DNA of 64,000 nucleotides from Odoribacteraceae bacterium (GCA_031276355.1 JAISNC010000028.1:1-64000); one strand, 5' to 3'; positions 29,326 to 40,284 are shown, counted from the stretch's first letter. Notes: generated by a model from the sequence alone, not told the origin. Numbers and translations: made by a program.

Positions 29326-31428
29326 TCACAATAAATTCACCTTGCCGCTGTTCTTCTCCACCACCTCCTTGGCTATCGTCTTAGGTACCTCGGCGTTGTG
29401 TGAGAACTCCATAGAGGAACTGGCCCGCCCTGACGACAAGGTACGCAGGACGGTCACGTAGCCGAACTGTTCCGACAGCGGTACTTTGGCGTTGATCACG
29501 CGGGCCCCTGCCCTTGACTCCATCCCCTCTACCTGGCCGCGCCGACGATTGAGGTCACCGATGATATCCCCCATGTACTCCTCCGGAGTCACCACTTCCA
29601 ATTTCATGATCGGCTCCAGCAACACCGGCTTCGCTTTTTGAGCGGCCTCCTTGTAGCCAATTTTAGCGGCCATCTCGAACGACAACTGATCGGAATCCAC
29701 CGGGTGGAAAGAACCATCCAACAAGGTGATTTTCATGTTATTTAACGGGAATCCCGCCAGCACGCCACTCTCCATCGCCTCCTTGAAGCCCTTCTCCACG
29801 GAGGGTACAAACTCTTTCGGGATGTTACCTCCCTTGACTTCGTTGACGAAAGTCAACCCTTCCGTCCCAGCCTCGCCCGGCTCCATGCGGAAGATGATAT
29901 CGGCAAATTTACCGCGGCCGCCCGTCTGTTTCTTGAACACGTGACGATGATCGACGCATCCGGTGATCGCCTCTTTATACGCCACTTGCGGGGCACCCTG
30001 GTTACACTCTACCTTGAACTCCCGTTTCAGGCGGTCAAGAATAATGTCAAGATGCAACTCGCCCATGCCACTGATCACGGTCTGTCCCGAATCGGAGTCC
30101 GTCTTCACGCGGAACGTGGGATCCTCCTCTGCCAGTTTCGCCAGGGCCATCCCTAACTTATCCGTATCTTTCTGGGTCAACGGCTCCACGGCTATCCCGA
30201 TCACCGGCTCGGGGAAGGTCATGCTCTCCAGCACGATCTGATTCTCCTCGGAGCAGAGCGTGTCACCGGTACGAATATCCTTAAACCCGACACACGCGCA
30301 GATATCACCGGCCTCGATCTCTTCCCGCGGCTGCTGCTTGTTCGAGTGCATCTGGAAGAGACGCGAAATACGCTCCTTCTTCTCTGTACGCGGGTTATAG
30401 ACATACGAGCCGGACACGATCTTGCCCGAGTAGACGCGCGTGTAACACAAGCGCCCCACGAAGGGATCGGTAGCGATCTTAAAGGCCAACGCCGAGAGCG
30501 GAGCCTCCGGGTCAATCTCGAAAGTCTTGCACTTGTCGGTTTTCGGATCCACGCCCACGGCCGCCGGCACGTCTAACGGGTGAGGCAAGAAAGCGACCAC
30601 CGCGTCCAGCAGGTTGTGAACCCCTTTATTTTTAAACGACGAGCCGCACATCACGGGGCAAAAAGTCATGGCAATCACGGCTTTCCGAACCACGGCTTTC
30701 ACCTCCTCCGTCGTGATGCTCTCCGGGGCCTCGAAGAAACGTTCCATCAAGGCCTCGTCTTGCACGGCGGCGGCCTCGATCAACTTCTCTCGCCACTCCC
30801 GCGCCTCGGCCAACATATCGGCGGGAATCTCCTTGACAACCGGCTCCATCTCGCCATTTTCCCAGACGAACGCCTTCATCTCGATCAAGTCGATCACGCC
30901 GGAAAAATGCTCCTCGGCACCTATCGGCAACTGGAGCGGTATCGGATTTGCTTTCAACTTCTCTCGTATCTCGCGCACCGCTTTCATGAAGTCGGCACCC
31001 GAACGGTCCATTTTGTTCACGAAAGCGATCCGCGGCACGCCATACTTGTCGGCTTGCCGCCAGACAGTCTCCGACTGCGCCTCCACGCCACCCACGGCAC
31101 AAAACAACGCCACGGCCCCGTCCAGCACGCGCAGGGAGCGCTCTACCTCCACGGTGAAATCCACGTGACCGGGAGTGTCGATAATATTAATTTTATACTC
31201 TTTATCCTCGTATTTCCAGTAGCAAGTGGTAGCGGCGGAAGTAATCGTGATCCCCCGCTCCTGCTCCTGCACCATCCAGTCCATGGTAGCCGCCCCATCG
31301 TGCACCTCGCCGATCTTGTGGGAGACACCCGTGAAATAGAGGACGCGTTCTGTCGTGGTCGTTTTTCCAGCATCAATGTGAGCCATGATGCCGATGTTAC
31401 GCGTATAATGTAAATCTCTCTTTGCCAT
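29326..31428 (-). CDS. fusA: Elongation factor G
   Basis: [59 protein letters not shown]. Confidence 0.98.
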   Translation of the reverse strand: MAKRDLHYTRNIGIMAHIDAGKTTTTERVLYFTGVSHKIGEVHDGAATMDWMVQEQERGITITSAATTCYWKYEDKEYKINIIDTPGHVDFTVEVERSLRVLDGAVALFCAVGGVEAQSETVWRQADKYGVPRIAFVNKMDRSGADFMKAVREIREKLKANPIPLQLPIGAEEHFSGVIDLIEMKAFVWENGEMEPVVKEIPADMLAEAREWREKLIEAAAVQDEALMERFFEAPESITTEEVKAVVRKAVIAMTFCPVMCGSSFKNKGVHNLLDAVVAFLPHPLDVPAAVGVDPKTDKCKTFEIDPEAPLSALAFKIATDPFVGRLCYTRVYSGKIVSGSYVYNPRTEKKERISRLFQMHSNKQQPREEIEAGDICACVGFKDIRTGDTLCSEENQIVLESMTFPEPVIGIAVEPLTQKDTDKLGMALAKLAEEDPTFRVKTDSDSGQTVISGMGELHLDIILDRLKREFKVECNQGAPQVAYKEAITGCVDHRHVFKKQTGGRGKFADIIFRMEPGEAGTEGLTFVNEVKGGNIPKEFVPSVEKGFKEAMESGVLAGFPLNNMKITLLDGSFHPVDSDQLSFEMAAKIGYKEAAQKAKPVLLEPIMKLEVVTPEEYMGDIIGDLNRRRGQVEGMESRAGARVINAKVPLSEQFGYVTVLRTLSSGRASSSMEFSHNAEVPKTIAKEVVEKNSGKVNLL

Positions 31429-31449
31429 CTATATAACCCTTCTTCTTTT

Positions 31450-31929
31450 TTAAAATCTGAAATGAGCGAAAGCCCGGTTGGCCTCAGCCATACGATGGAT
31501 CTCCTCCTTCTTCTTGTACGCGGCTCCCTCTTGCTTGTATGCCGACATGATCTCGGATGCCAACTTCTCGGCCATCCCCTTGCCGCTACGCTTGCGGGAG
31601 TAGAGTATCATGTTCTTCACGGAAAGCGATCTTTTCCGGTTGGGATTGATCTCCGTCGGCACCTGGAACGTGGCTCCCCCTACCCGGCGGCTCTTCACCT
31701 CCACGTCCGGCGTGATATTGATCAAGGCTTGTTTCCAAATCTCTAACGCGGGTTTCTCCTCTTTCTTCGCCAGCTTCTCCTCCACGATATCAATAGCATC
31801 GTAGAAGATCCGGAACGCGATCGACTTTTTCCCGTCTCTCATCAAATCATTTACGAACCGGGTGACCAATGTATCATTAAACTTGGGATCCGGCAGAAGA
31901 ATTCTTTTTTTTGGTTTTGACTTTCTCAT
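31450..31929 (-). CDS. rpsG: 30S ribosomal protein S7
   Basis: [46 protein letters not shown]. Confidence 0.98.
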   Translation of the reverse strand: MRKSKPKKRILLPDPKFNDTLVTRFVNDLMRDGKKSIAFRIFYDAIDIVEEKLAKKEEKPALEIWKQALINITPDVEVKSRRVGGATFQVPTEINPNRKRSLSVKNMILYSRKRSGKGMAEKLASEIMSAYKQEGAAYKKKEEIHRMAEANRAFAHFRF

Positions 31930-32045
31930 CCTTGTTTTAGTTTACGAATTTGTTCGTTGGCTGCCCTTTTGGTCTTCAACGGTCTCACGACCATTTACTC
32001 AACTATTGGGAACAACTCATAAACAACTTCCCATTCATACTTTAA

Positions 32046-32459
32046 TTACTTCTTACCCTTTTGAGCGGGAGCCGGAGCGCCCTTACCCGCCTTGGGCCGC
32101 TTGGTGCCGTACTTGGAACGGCTCTTCGAGCGTCCATTCACGCCGGAAGCGTCCAATGCACCGCGGATCAAGTGATAACGAACACCGGGAAGATCCTTCA
32201 CGCGACCACCGCGAATCAACACGATCGAGTGCTCTTGTAAATTGTGCTCTTCCCCCGGTATGTAGGCATTCACCTCCTTACCGTTGGTCAGTCTCACCCT
32301 GGCCACCTTTCTCATCGCCGAATTCGGCTTCTTCGGGGTAGTCGTGTATACACGTACACACACGCCGCGTCGTTGAGGACAAGCATCCAGGGCAGGAGCC
32401 TTGCTCTTATCCTTGATTTTTACTCTTCCTTTTCTTACTAACTGTTGAATAGTTGGCAT
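32046..32459 (-). CDS. rpsL: 30S ribosomal protein S12
   Basis: [63 protein letters not shown]; start trimmed. Confidence 0.98.
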   Translation of the reverse strand: MPTIQQLVRKGRVKIKDKSKAPALDACPQRRGVCVRVYTTTPKKPNSAMRKVARVRLTNGKEVNAYIPGEEHNLQEHSIVLIRGGRVKDLPGVRYHLIRGALDASGVNGRSKSRSKYGTKRPKAGKGAPAPAQKGKK

Positions 32460-32501
32460 ACAAGTACTTTTAATTTGGTTACAATTATTCAGTTTGGCCT
32501 G

Positions 32502-32533
32502 CAAAAGTAGCAACTAAAATTATTATCACCAAA
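32502..32533 (-). promoter_or_regulatory. Putative str/ribosomal superoperon promoter (TTTG-N20-TACTTTTG on minus strand)
   Basis: Plus strand caaaagta (32502-32509), 20-nt spacer, caaa (32530-32533). Confidence 0.7.
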
Positions 32534-32710
32534 CATTCTCACTATTTTTTCCTAAAAAAGACAAGAATCTGAAACGGTTAAGGGCCGCGCGACGACATCG
32601 CTTCGGAAAAATTTCCTCGAAGGCCCCTCCCGCGTTAGGTTATTATCGCTACATTTGTCCCCGTCACACGCGGGGAGAACTTGACGCGAAATTTGAGTAA
32701 ATGATTAAGT

Positions 32711-33325
32711 TTGTTGAAAGTGAACGAAGGAGATCCAGATAACGTAAGGAGTACGCGACAAAGGGATGCTGAAACGATAGAGCAACTCTTTCGACGGTAT
32801 TACAACCCCTTGTGCAACTATTGCCGGGGCATCGTGGATACCAAAGAGGCCACGGAGGATATCGTGCAGGAGGTGTTTGCCTATCTCTGGGATCACCGTA
32901 TCGCGATCGACATGACAACCTCTATTAAGGCATATCTCTACGCGGCAGTTCGTAACGGGGCGCTCAAGCACCTCCGGCAGCAAGCCATGGAACAAGCACA
33001 CGCCGCGCGATTGACAGAGTTCATCACCTATCTCCAAGAACTGGAATCCCCCGAACAGGAACACCTATATATAAAGGAGGTACGGCAAGCACTCCATGAA
33101 TTGCCCGAGCAGTGTCGCACGATTTTCCTGATGAATTGCATCGATGGGAAAAAATACCGGGAGATCGCCGCCGAACTGGGTATCTCCATAAACACGGTAA
33201 AAACGCAACTCTCGCGGGCTTACAGTAGTATCAGGAAGAAGGTGGGCATCAAAGGCTCGCTCTTGTTGCTCCTGCTCTACTGGCAACGGATGACCGACAA
33301 CAGCTACGCGCTCTCCCTCTCCTGA
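32711..33325 (+). CDS. RNA polymerase ECF-type sigma-70 factor
   Basis: AETIEQLFRRYYNPLCNYCRGIVDTKEATEDIVQEVFAYLWDHR ... LPEQCRTIFLMNCIDGKKYREIAAELGISINTVKTQLSRAYSSIRKK. Confidence 0.95.
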   Translation: MLKVNEGDPDNVRSTRQRDAETIEQLFRRYYNPLCNYCRGIVDTKEATEDIVQEVFAYLWDHRIAIDMTTSIKAYLYAAVRNGALKHLRQQAMEQAHAARLTEFITYLQELESPEQEHLYIKEVRQALHELPEQCRTIFLMNCIDGKKYREIAAELGISINTVKTQLSRAYSSIRKKVGIKGSLLLLLLYWQRMTDNSYALSLS

Positions 33326-33394
33326 AAAAATCCGGGGAACTTGTCACCCGTTTTATCACTTCGTGGACTATACGTGCAGTAACACGAAAAATCC

Positions 33395-34441
33395 ATGAAT
33401 CATCGATTACGATTTTTAGTTCGACAAGCCACCGCGTCCACGCTCGACGCGTGGCACGACCCGGACGAAGGGTGGGAAAAGGTAAAAAGGAAGAGAGCCA
33501 TCCGACGCCTCCGCTCGTTACGAACGCGGGCATTGAGATACGTCGCCGCGATCGCCACGATCACGGGAGCGGTCGCCTATTTTTATCTTTCTCACCCCGA
33601 CAACACCGGCACAGGGCCGCCACCGGAAGCCTCTTCACGCGTCACCTTGATCTTGGCCAACGGGGAGCAGATCCAGTGGGCAGACGGAAATCAACAGTTT
33701 CACGTCGAAGATTTAGGCATCTCCGTGACCCGGGACAGCGCGGGGAGCGTCATGCAGTATCAAGCAGACTCGGTCGCGGAAGAGCACGCGCGCTACAATC
33801 AACTGATCGTCCCCCGCGGGTGCGAGTTCTCCGCGCAACTACCGGACGGATCCACCGTATGGCTCAACTCCGCCACGTCGTTGCGCTTCCCGGTAAAATT
33901 CGCCCGCGATGCACGCACGGTATATTTAGACGGGGAGGCCTACTTCAAGGTCATGCCGGACGAGAAAATGCCGTTCCGGGTGATCTCCGGCAATCAAATC
34001 ATCACCGTACGGGGCACATGCTTCAACGTCAGCGCCTACTCCGACGACCCGACCTGGCACGTCACGCTGGTGGATGGAAAAGTAAGCGTCCGCACCGAAG
34101 AGGAGGCGGGGGAGAGATTCTTAAAACCCTCTCAACAATTGCTCTTCTACAAGAGCACGGGGAGAGATGAGGTGAACACCGTCGAGACGGAGACGTACAC
34201 CGCGTGGACACGCGGACAAATCTACTTTAAACTCTCCCCGCTCGAGGATATTATCAAGAGATTGGAACGCTGGTACAATTTCACGATCTCCTACGAAGAG
34301 GAGGCACTAAAGCAGGTGCAGTTCCGGGGGGGTATCAACAAATACCGCCCCCTGGAAGAGACATTGCGCTACTTAGAAGAGACCGGAAAAGTTCGTTTTA
34401 TCGTCCAAGGGAAAAATGTCATCGTGACAAGAGCCATATAG
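33395..34441 (+). CDS. FecR family anti-sigma factor
   Basis: LIVPRGCEFSAQLPDGSTVWLNSATSLRFPVKFARDARTVYLDGEAYFKVMPDEKMPFRVISGNQIITVRGTCFNVSAY. Confidence 0.95.
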   Translation: MNHRLRFLVRQATASTLDAWHDPDEGWEKVKRKRAIRRLRSLRTRALRYVAAIATITGAVAYFYLSHPDNTGTGPPPEASSRVTLILANGEQIQWADGNQQFHVEDLGISVTRDSAGSVMQYQADSVAEEHARYNQLIVPRGCEFSAQLPDGSTVWLNSATSLRFPVKFARDARTVYLDGEAYFKVMPDEKMPFRVISGNQIITVRGTCFNVSAYSDDPTWHVTLVDGKVSVRTEEEAGERFLKPSQQLLFYKSTGRDEVNTVETETYTAWTRGQIYFKLSPLEDIIKRLERWYNFTISYEEEALKQVQFRGGINKYRPLEETLRYLEETGKVRFIVQGKNVIVTRAI

Positions 34442-34444
34442 ATA

Positions 34445-34477
34445 AAGGGATAAGAGAATGGAGCGCTCTTATCCCTT
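34445..34477 (+). other. 12-bp perfect inverted repeat (possible attenuator/terminator) after fecR
   Basis: aagggataagag-aatggagcg-ctcttatccctt; no long T tract follows. Confidence 0.6.
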
Positions 34478-34559
34478 ACTACTCGAAATCCATCCACTAT
34501 TTCACGACGTTGTTGCACCGACGAAATAGTGTAACCTTTAAACTCTAACACGCGAAGCT

Positions 34560-34703
34560 ATGAAAAAAAACAACATGCTTTACACTTTCGATCCAAAAGA
34601 AAAACGCGAATGGAGCTTTTTTCGCTCTCTTCTTTTCGCAAGTATCCTCCTGGGTACCACCTTCACCGCGCAAGCGAGGGGCGCCACCGCCCCGGACAGC
34701 GTT
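34560..34703 (+). pseudogene. Probable N-terminal remnant of a SusC-like TonB receptor (signal region only)
   Basis: MKKNNMLYTFDPKEKREWSFFRSLLFASILLGTTFTAQARGATAPDSV; beyond here the frame (34560..35651) reads Arg-rich nonsense antiphase to a SusD frame. Confidence 0.55.
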
Positions 34704-35676
34704 ACCTTACGCCGAGAGGGTCTCCATCACCGAATTACCGCCGTACTACGACCACGAGCGGTTTATCGCCAAGGTAGAGGCCGACCTGGTCAAGGCGGAA
34801 ACACTATTAAAGGACAACGACCCGCTCTTCACCCACACGTTCGCCCGGCTGAACGACGGCGCGGCCGGCGATCCATTCATGAACTATCGCCAGGGTCGCT
34901 TCAACTACTGGGCGGTACGGGGGCTTCAAGCCCGCTTTTACCTCTACACGGGGGAAAGAGAGAAAGCCTATCAAATAGCCAAAAGCATCATTCAAGCACC
35001 GGGGGCCGACGGCAACCCGCTGATGACCCTGAGCGGCACCGGCGACATCACGGCCGGTCACCTGGCCTGCCCGTCGGAGTGCCTGCTGATGCTGAACGCC
35101 TACAACCTGGCCGACTACTGGCCCCTGCTATTCGCCACCGGATCGTACGCCGTCACGGACACGCGCTACGCGCTCTCGCAATCCCAGTTCGCGACGCTAT
35201 TCGAGGGGCAGAACGTCGCCTCCAACAACCGCTACCTCCACCTCTGGGAAAAAGCGTCGGGCAATCCCAGCGGCACCGTTTTCCCGACGCTGAAGAAATA
35301 CTATTACGACCCGGGGGCCTGGCCCTACTCTCCCGGCACGCAGCTGACGAAGCAACAGGTCATCCCGTTAATCCGCCTGTCCGAGATGTACTTGATCGTC
35401 ATGGAGAGCACCACCAGCCTGCCGGAGGCCAACGCGTTGTGGGCCGAGTACCAGCTGTCACACAACGTGCTGGTCACGCAAGATCATTTTACCACCTTGA
35501 ACGACGTCCAGCCGGAAATCGTGGCCGAGTACCGGCGAGAACTCATCGGCGAGGGGCAGATGTTCTACACGTACAAGCGGCTGAACGCCCCGGCCATGCT
35601 GTGGCGGGCGGGGCCAGTCGCCGAGGAGAACTACCTCGTCCCCCTCCCTGAAACCGAATTTAACTCGAACCTTTAA
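34702..35676 (+). pseudogene. SusD/RagB-like lipoprotein, N-terminally truncated (lacks signal peptide and about the first half)
   Basis: Frame +1 reads LPYAERVSITELPPYYDHERFIAKVEADLVKAETLLKDNDPLFTHTFARLNDGAAGDPFMNYRQGRFNYWAVRGLQARFYLYTGEREKAYQIAKSII...IRLSEMYLIVMESTTSLPEANALW...IVAEYRRELIGEGQMFYTYKRLN. Confidence 0.82.
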
Positions 35677-35687
35677 AAACGGAACAC

Positions 35688-36470
35688 ATGAAGATGTTAT
35701 ACTATTTCATAGGAACGGCGGCGATCGCCCTGTTTACCTCCTGCGAAAAGGAGCTGGAGGTCTACCACGCGGGCGCCGGGCTAAATTTCTACTACGCCAC
35801 CCCGGGCGACACGCTGGTAAGCTACTCCTTCGTGTACGGGCCGGCCACCACCACGCGAGACACCGTCTGGCTGGAGGTGGAGACCATCGGGCGGCTCTCC
35901 AACACGGAGCGCCCGGTAGTCATCGAACAACTCCTCACCGGCACCGGCGACGCCTTACCGGGCGTGCACTACGTGCCATTTGACGACGCCTCGCTCCGGG
36001 CGGCGTATACCGTCCCGGCACGGCAGGCCAGGGCGCGCGTCCCGGTGATCCTGAAACGCGACGCCTCCTTGCAGGCCCAACAGGTGACGCTACTCGCGCG
36101 TGTCGCGCCCACCGGGGAGTTCCCGCTCATTAACCCGGGCAGGAACCGGGTGAAGATCCTCTTCTCCGATCAGATAGAGAAGCCGGCCAGCTGGAACGAG
36201 AGCGCTTACCTCTTCCCCTTTGGTGTTTATGGCCCGGCCAAACACCGCTTCATGATCGAGCAAACGGGCGAGAAGTGGGATGACGCGTATTTCAACAACG
36301 TCCTGGGCCTAACCAAAGAGGCGCCCTATTACAACCAGAATTACGATAACGCGTATTGCGACTACCTGGTGGGCGTGCTCCGGCGGGCGCTGCAAGCGCA
36401 TAACGCCGAACGACAAGCACGCGGGGAAGACGTGTTAAAAGAGGCCGACGACACGCCGGTAAGTTTTTAG
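35688..36470 (+). CDS. DUF4843-like domain lipoprotein
   Basis: MKMLYYFIGTAAIALFTSCEKELEVYHAGAGLNFYYATPGDTLVSYSFVYGPATTTRDTVWLEVETIG; position after SusD. Confidence 0.8.
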   Translation: MKMLYYFIGTAAIALFTSCEKELEVYHAGAGLNFYYATPGDTLVSYSFVYGPATTTRDTVWLEVETIGRLSNTERPVVIEQLLTGTGDALPGVHYVPFDDASLRAAYTVPARQARARVPVILKRDASLQAQQVTLLARVAPTGEFPLINPGRNRVKILFSDQIEKPASWNESAYLFPFGVYGPAKHRFMIEQTGEKWDDAYFNNVLGLTKEAPYYNQNYDNAYCDYLVGVLRRALQAHNAERQARGEDVLKEADDTPVSF

Positions 36471-36488
36471 ACCTAAATAAAATAAACC

Positions 36489-38024
36489 ATGAGAAAGAGA
36501 TCTATTTTCATCGCGTTATGGGCAGCCCTTGCATCTACCGGTTGCTACGAGGATCAAGGGAACTACACCTACACTCCCATCAGCGACATCGAGATCGAGG
36601 GGATGGACGAGACCTACACGCTCGTCACGGGAGTGGATACCCTGAACATCACGCCGCGGCTGACCACCACGTATCCGGATAGTGACTTGGAGTACCGATG
36701 GGTATTGGCCAAATCGATCAATAACACGGTGGGAGGCGAGCACGAGTACGACACCCTCGGTCACGAGCGCGACCTCTCCTTCCCTGTGAACAAAGCTCCC
36801 GGCGTGTACACGCTCTACTGTTACGCGAGAAACCGGGCCAACGGCTACACGACCTTCGTCAAGAGCACGTTGGAAATCGGCACCTTGTACAGCCGCGGGC
36901 ATTACATTCTCAAGGAGACCGCCACCGGTGCCACCGACCTCGACCTGCTGATGGAGGACGGGCGGTTGTTGACGGATATCCTGGAGCGAACCCAAGGCGC
37001 CCCCCTTCCGGGCGCCCCGCGTAACCTGGGCATCCTCTACTCGAAATTCGTCGTCGATCCCGACACGCACGCGAAGGTACGGGTTCACTGCCTCGGCGTG
37101 ATCACCCGCGACAAGGAGGTCGCCATCTACCGGGCCTTCGACATGTACAAGGCGTTCGACCACCACACGCTCTTCTTCGACGAACCGAACGAGACGCCCT
37201 ATCGATTTTATACCACCGCGCAATCATGCGATTACCTGGCCAGTGCCGGGGTATATACCGAGCACAACGCCGGGATAATGACCGCGGGCACCTCCGTCGG
37301 CAAATACAGCTTCCCAAAAACGGACGCTGCGGGCGGGAGCGACTGCTGGGCCTACTGCCCCAACATCTGGGGCGCGATCTACTGGGACGAGACCCATCAC
37401 CGGGTGCTATACGCCAACGCCAGCGGCATGGCCTACGAGCTAACAAGCACCGACTTTCCCATGCCCGGCAGCGATCACGAGTGCCTCTTCATGGGCGCCT
37501 ACGGCGTGAACATCGTCTACGGCCTGTTTCGCGACACGAGCGGCCCGGACGCTTATTACCTGTACACCTTCACGACGGCCTACCAGCGGGGAGCGCCCGC
37601 CGTCACCGGCGTGCAAGCCGTCGCTCCCGCGAGCAAACTGCTATCAGCCACCTTGAGGGCCACCAACGAGAAGACGGCCAACATCATCTATTTCGTGCAT
37701 GACAACAAGGCGTACTACCATGACGTGACGAACGGGACGGAACACGCGCTGGAGATACCCGGATTGCCTGCCGACGAGACCATCACCGCCATCGCCAACC
37801 GGCACTTCAATTACGCGGAGGCCCCGGCGTTCGATTATTTTTCCGTCGCCACGTGGAAGAACGGGAGCTACAAGTTACTCACCTATCTCATGATCGGGGG
37901 ATTGCCGAACGGCGACGCCGTGTTGACGGCCACCGGCACGGGAAAAATCAAAACAGTGCAATACCTGGCACCAGGCGCCGGCTATTCCAACGTCTTCTTT
38001 GCCGGTAGAAGCTACTCCCGGTGA
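36489..38024 (+). CDS. PKD-like family lipoprotein
   Basis: MRKRSIFIALWAALASTGCYEDQGNYTYTPISDIEIEGMDETYTLVTGVDTLNITPRLTTTYPDSDLEYRWVL. Confidence 0.8.
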   Translation: MRKRSIFIALWAALASTGCYEDQGNYTYTPISDIEIEGMDETYTLVTGVDTLNITPRLTTTYPDSDLEYRWVLAKSINNTVGGEHEYDTLGHERDLSFPVNKAPGVYTLYCYARNRANGYTTFVKSTLEIGTLYSRGHYILKETATGATDLDLLMEDGRLLTDILERTQGAPLPGAPRNLGILYSKFVVDPDTHAKVRVHCLGVITRDKEVAIYRAFDMYKAFDHHTLFFDEPNETPYRFYTTAQSCDYLASAGVYTEHNAGIMTAGTSVGKYSFPKTDAAGGSDCWAYCPNIWGAIYWDETHHRVLYANASGMAYELTSTDFPMPGSDHECLFMGAYGVNIVYGLFRDTSGPDAYYLYTFTTAYQRGAPAVTGVQAVAPASKLLSATLRATNEKTANIIYFVHDNKAYYHDVTNGTEHALEIPGLPADETITAIANRHFNYAEAPAFDYFSVATWKNGSYKLLTYLMIGGLPNGDAVLTATGTGKIKTVQYLAPGAGYSNVFFAGRSYSR

Positions 38025-38053
38025 TTCATCTAAAAACAATTTAATCAAAGAGT

Positions 38054-39148
38054 ATGAAACGCAGTTTTATCATCGTGTTACTCCTGGGCCTCTCCCTCGC
38101 GCTACCGGCCCAAGACAAAGGAGTCAAATTCGAGCAGGGCACGCTGGCGGAAGCCCTGAAAAGAGCAAGTTCCAAGAAAAAAGAGGCCCCGAACATCGTC
38201 TTCGTCGACTGCTACACCACCTGGTGCGGGCCGTGCAAGATCGTGAACGAACAGATTTTCCCGTTAGAAGAGGTGGGCGAATTCTTTAACAAACACCTCA
38301 TCAGCATCAAGATCGACATGGAGAAAGGCGAGGGAGCGGCCCTCAAGGAAAAATACAACGTCCAAGGCTACCCCACCTTCCTCTTCCTCGACGCGAACGG
38401 GAGGGAGATCAACCGCTTCTTGGGCGTGCGCGACGCGGCCGCGTTCCTGGAAGCGGTAAAAAGAGCCATGGACCCCTCGACCAGCCCGGCCGTCACGAGA
38501 GCGGCCTACGAGCAGGAGAAGAGCCTCGACAAGGCCATCGCCTACCTCCAGTCACTCCGCCACTCCATGGATCAGGGGATCCATCAAGAAGTGACACGCA
38601 TCTTCCGGACGCTCCCCGAGCGGGAACGCTACTCGGAGGCGTTCTGGAGTTTCCTCTCTCACGCGCTCGCCACCACGAGCGAAGGCGAGGTGTTCGACGC
38701 CGTGTTACACGACAAACTGACGGCGGATCGCTACCTGACGAAAGAGCGGGTGGACCACGCGCTCTATAACGGTCTCTTCGAGCTGGCCAAGAAGTACGTG
38801 AGCGGGAGTTTGAAGGGGATCAGCGAGGAAGAGGCCCTGGAAAGGATCAACTACATAGCTTTTGTCGGAGAGAAAAGTCAAGAAGCCGTGTACGTGATGA
38901 AAATCGTAAAACTCTACAGGGAGGGGAAGGGGAAGGAGATCCAGGCGCTACTCGATGCCCGGGAATTGAGCAGGCTGAATGAATACGCGCAAGGCAGGAT
39001 CGCGGCCATGCTCACCTCCATGAAGGAGATATCCGCCGACACGCGATTGAAATACCTCCACTCCAAAATCGAGTACAACGACCAGAAAAACGCCCAAACA
39101 AGGCGCCTCATCGACGCGGAGATCAACCGGAACGATCCCGCGAAATAA
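38054..39148 (+). CDS. Thioredoxin-fold family protein with signal peptide
   Basis: MKRSFIIVLLLGLSLALPAQ...NIVFVDCYTTWCGPCKIVNEQIFPLEEVGEFFNKHLISIKIDMEKGEG. Confidence 0.92.
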   Translation: MKRSFIIVLLLGLSLALPAQDKGVKFEQGTLAEALKRASSKKKEAPNIVFVDCYTTWCGPCKIVNEQIFPLEEVGEFFNKHLISIKIDMEKGEGAALKEKYNVQGYPTFLFLDANGREINRFLGVRDAAAFLEAVKRAMDPSTSPAVTRAAYEQEKSLDKAIAYLQSLRHSMDQGIHQEVTRIFRTLPERERYSEAFWSFLSHALATTSEGEVFDAVLHDKLTADRYLTKERVDHALYNGLFELAKKYVSGSLKGISEEEALERINYIAFVGEKSQEAVYVMKIVKLYREGKGKEIQALLDARELSRLNEYAQGRIAAMLTSMKEISADTRLKYLHSKIEYNDQKNAQTRRLIDAEINRNDPAK

Positions 39149-39346
39149 CGGCACCAGGCCCCACGCGGAGCTATTTCAAAAGTCTCGTCCGCCCATCGTT
39201 GCGAGAGCGCAGGCCGAAGTGAGCCATTGATTTTATGGGCTCTACATTGCTTTCCACTCGTTCCTTGCGATTCGCGCTGACGAAAATCGACTGTCGAGCC
39301 AGCCCCAAGAGTGCTCGCTTTTTAGAGCGCCGCTCCTTCCTTGGCG

Positions 39347-39378
39347 AAAAAAAAACTTGCCGCAAGGCGACAAGTTTT
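39347..39378 (-). terminator. Terminator downstream of tRNA-Asn
   Basis: Minus strand AACTTGTCGCCTTGCGGCAAGTTTTTTTTT. Confidence 0.7.
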
Positions 39379-39382
39379 AAGG

Positions 39383-39456
39383 CTCCTCAGGTAGGACTTG
39401 AACCTACGACCTACGGATTAACAGTCCGCCGCTCTAACCAACTGAGCTACTAAGGA
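39383..39456 (-). tRNA. tRNA-Asn (GTT anticodon), CCA not encoded
   Basis: Minus strand TCCTTAGTAGCTCAGTTGGTTAGAGCGGCGGACTGTTAATCCGTAGGTCGTAGGTTCAAGTCCTACCTGAGGAG; cloverleaf arms and CTGTTAATC anticodon loop. Confidence 0.96.
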
Positions 39457-39818
39457 ATTTTTTAGAAAGCGAGGCAAATGTAGCGATTTATTCGCGTTCG
39501 CCAAAGAAATCAGAGGAAAAAATCGGGAGGGCAGATTCAAGCACCAAATGCAACTTTGCTAAAGAATCTCTCTTTCCCTTGCATCCCAAGGGTGATGCAT
39601 GCGTAACGGGATGTAATAGACAGGGGTGATGTTTCTATCGAGCGTTGCATCCTGAGTGGGATGCGGGCCACTGAATAAAAGGCGGGGGTATCTAGCCATG
39701 AGAAGTGAATATCGTGTTAACCATCACCCCGTCAAAAAATCGCCTCCCGATTTTCAACCCTCCACTTTTTGTGCTATTTTTGTCCCCCGATTATAATAAC
39801 ATCTAAAGACCACGACGT

Positions 39819-40250
39819 ATGTTAAAGGATATCTTATCCATCTCCGGGAAGCCGGGATTATACAAAAGGATCACGAACACCGCTCGCGCCATCATCGTCG
39901 AGTCGTTGCAGGACGGGAAACGATTCCCCGCTTACACTAACTCCAAGATTATCTCCCTCGAAGATGTTTCCGTGTATGCCGAGACCGAGGACATATCCTT
40001 GAAAAACATTTTCAAGCGTATCTTTGAAAAGGAGAGTGGTGGCCCGACCATCTCCCACAAGGAGAGCGCTGCTGTCGTCACCGGCTACATTGAGGAGATC
40101 GTTCCCGAGTACGACCGGAACCGGGTCTACCTCTCCGACATGAAAAAGATCCTGCAATGGTATAATACATTGCTGGAAAAAGGATTACTACACTTCGAGG
40201 AAGAACAGCCCGACGCGGGCGAGAGCGAGATAAAAGAGGCAGAAGCGTGA
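39819..40250 (+). CDS. DUF5606-like domain protein
   Basis: MLKDILSISGKPGLYKRITNTARAIIVESLQDGKRFPAYTNSKIISLEDVSVYAE. Confidence 0.85.
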   Translation: MLKDILSISGKPGLYKRITNTARAIIVESLQDGKRFPAYTNSKIISLEDVSVYAETEDISLKNIFKRIFEKESGGPTISHKESAAVVTGYIEEIVPEYDRNRVYLSDMKKILQWYNTLLEKGLLHFEEEQPDAGESEIKEAEA

Positions 40251-40284
40251 CCTCTCCCCGGTCAAGCCATGTACGCTGCCCGTT

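Noticed and set aside
34710-35651. Downstream part of the 363-aa ORF 34560..35651
   Set aside because: Out-of-frame translation of the SusD fragment; not a novel Arg/Pro-rich protein.
39383-39456. tRNA-Asn as an integration site of a mobile island
   Set aside because: No integrase gene or duplicated tRNA 3' end was seen in the window.
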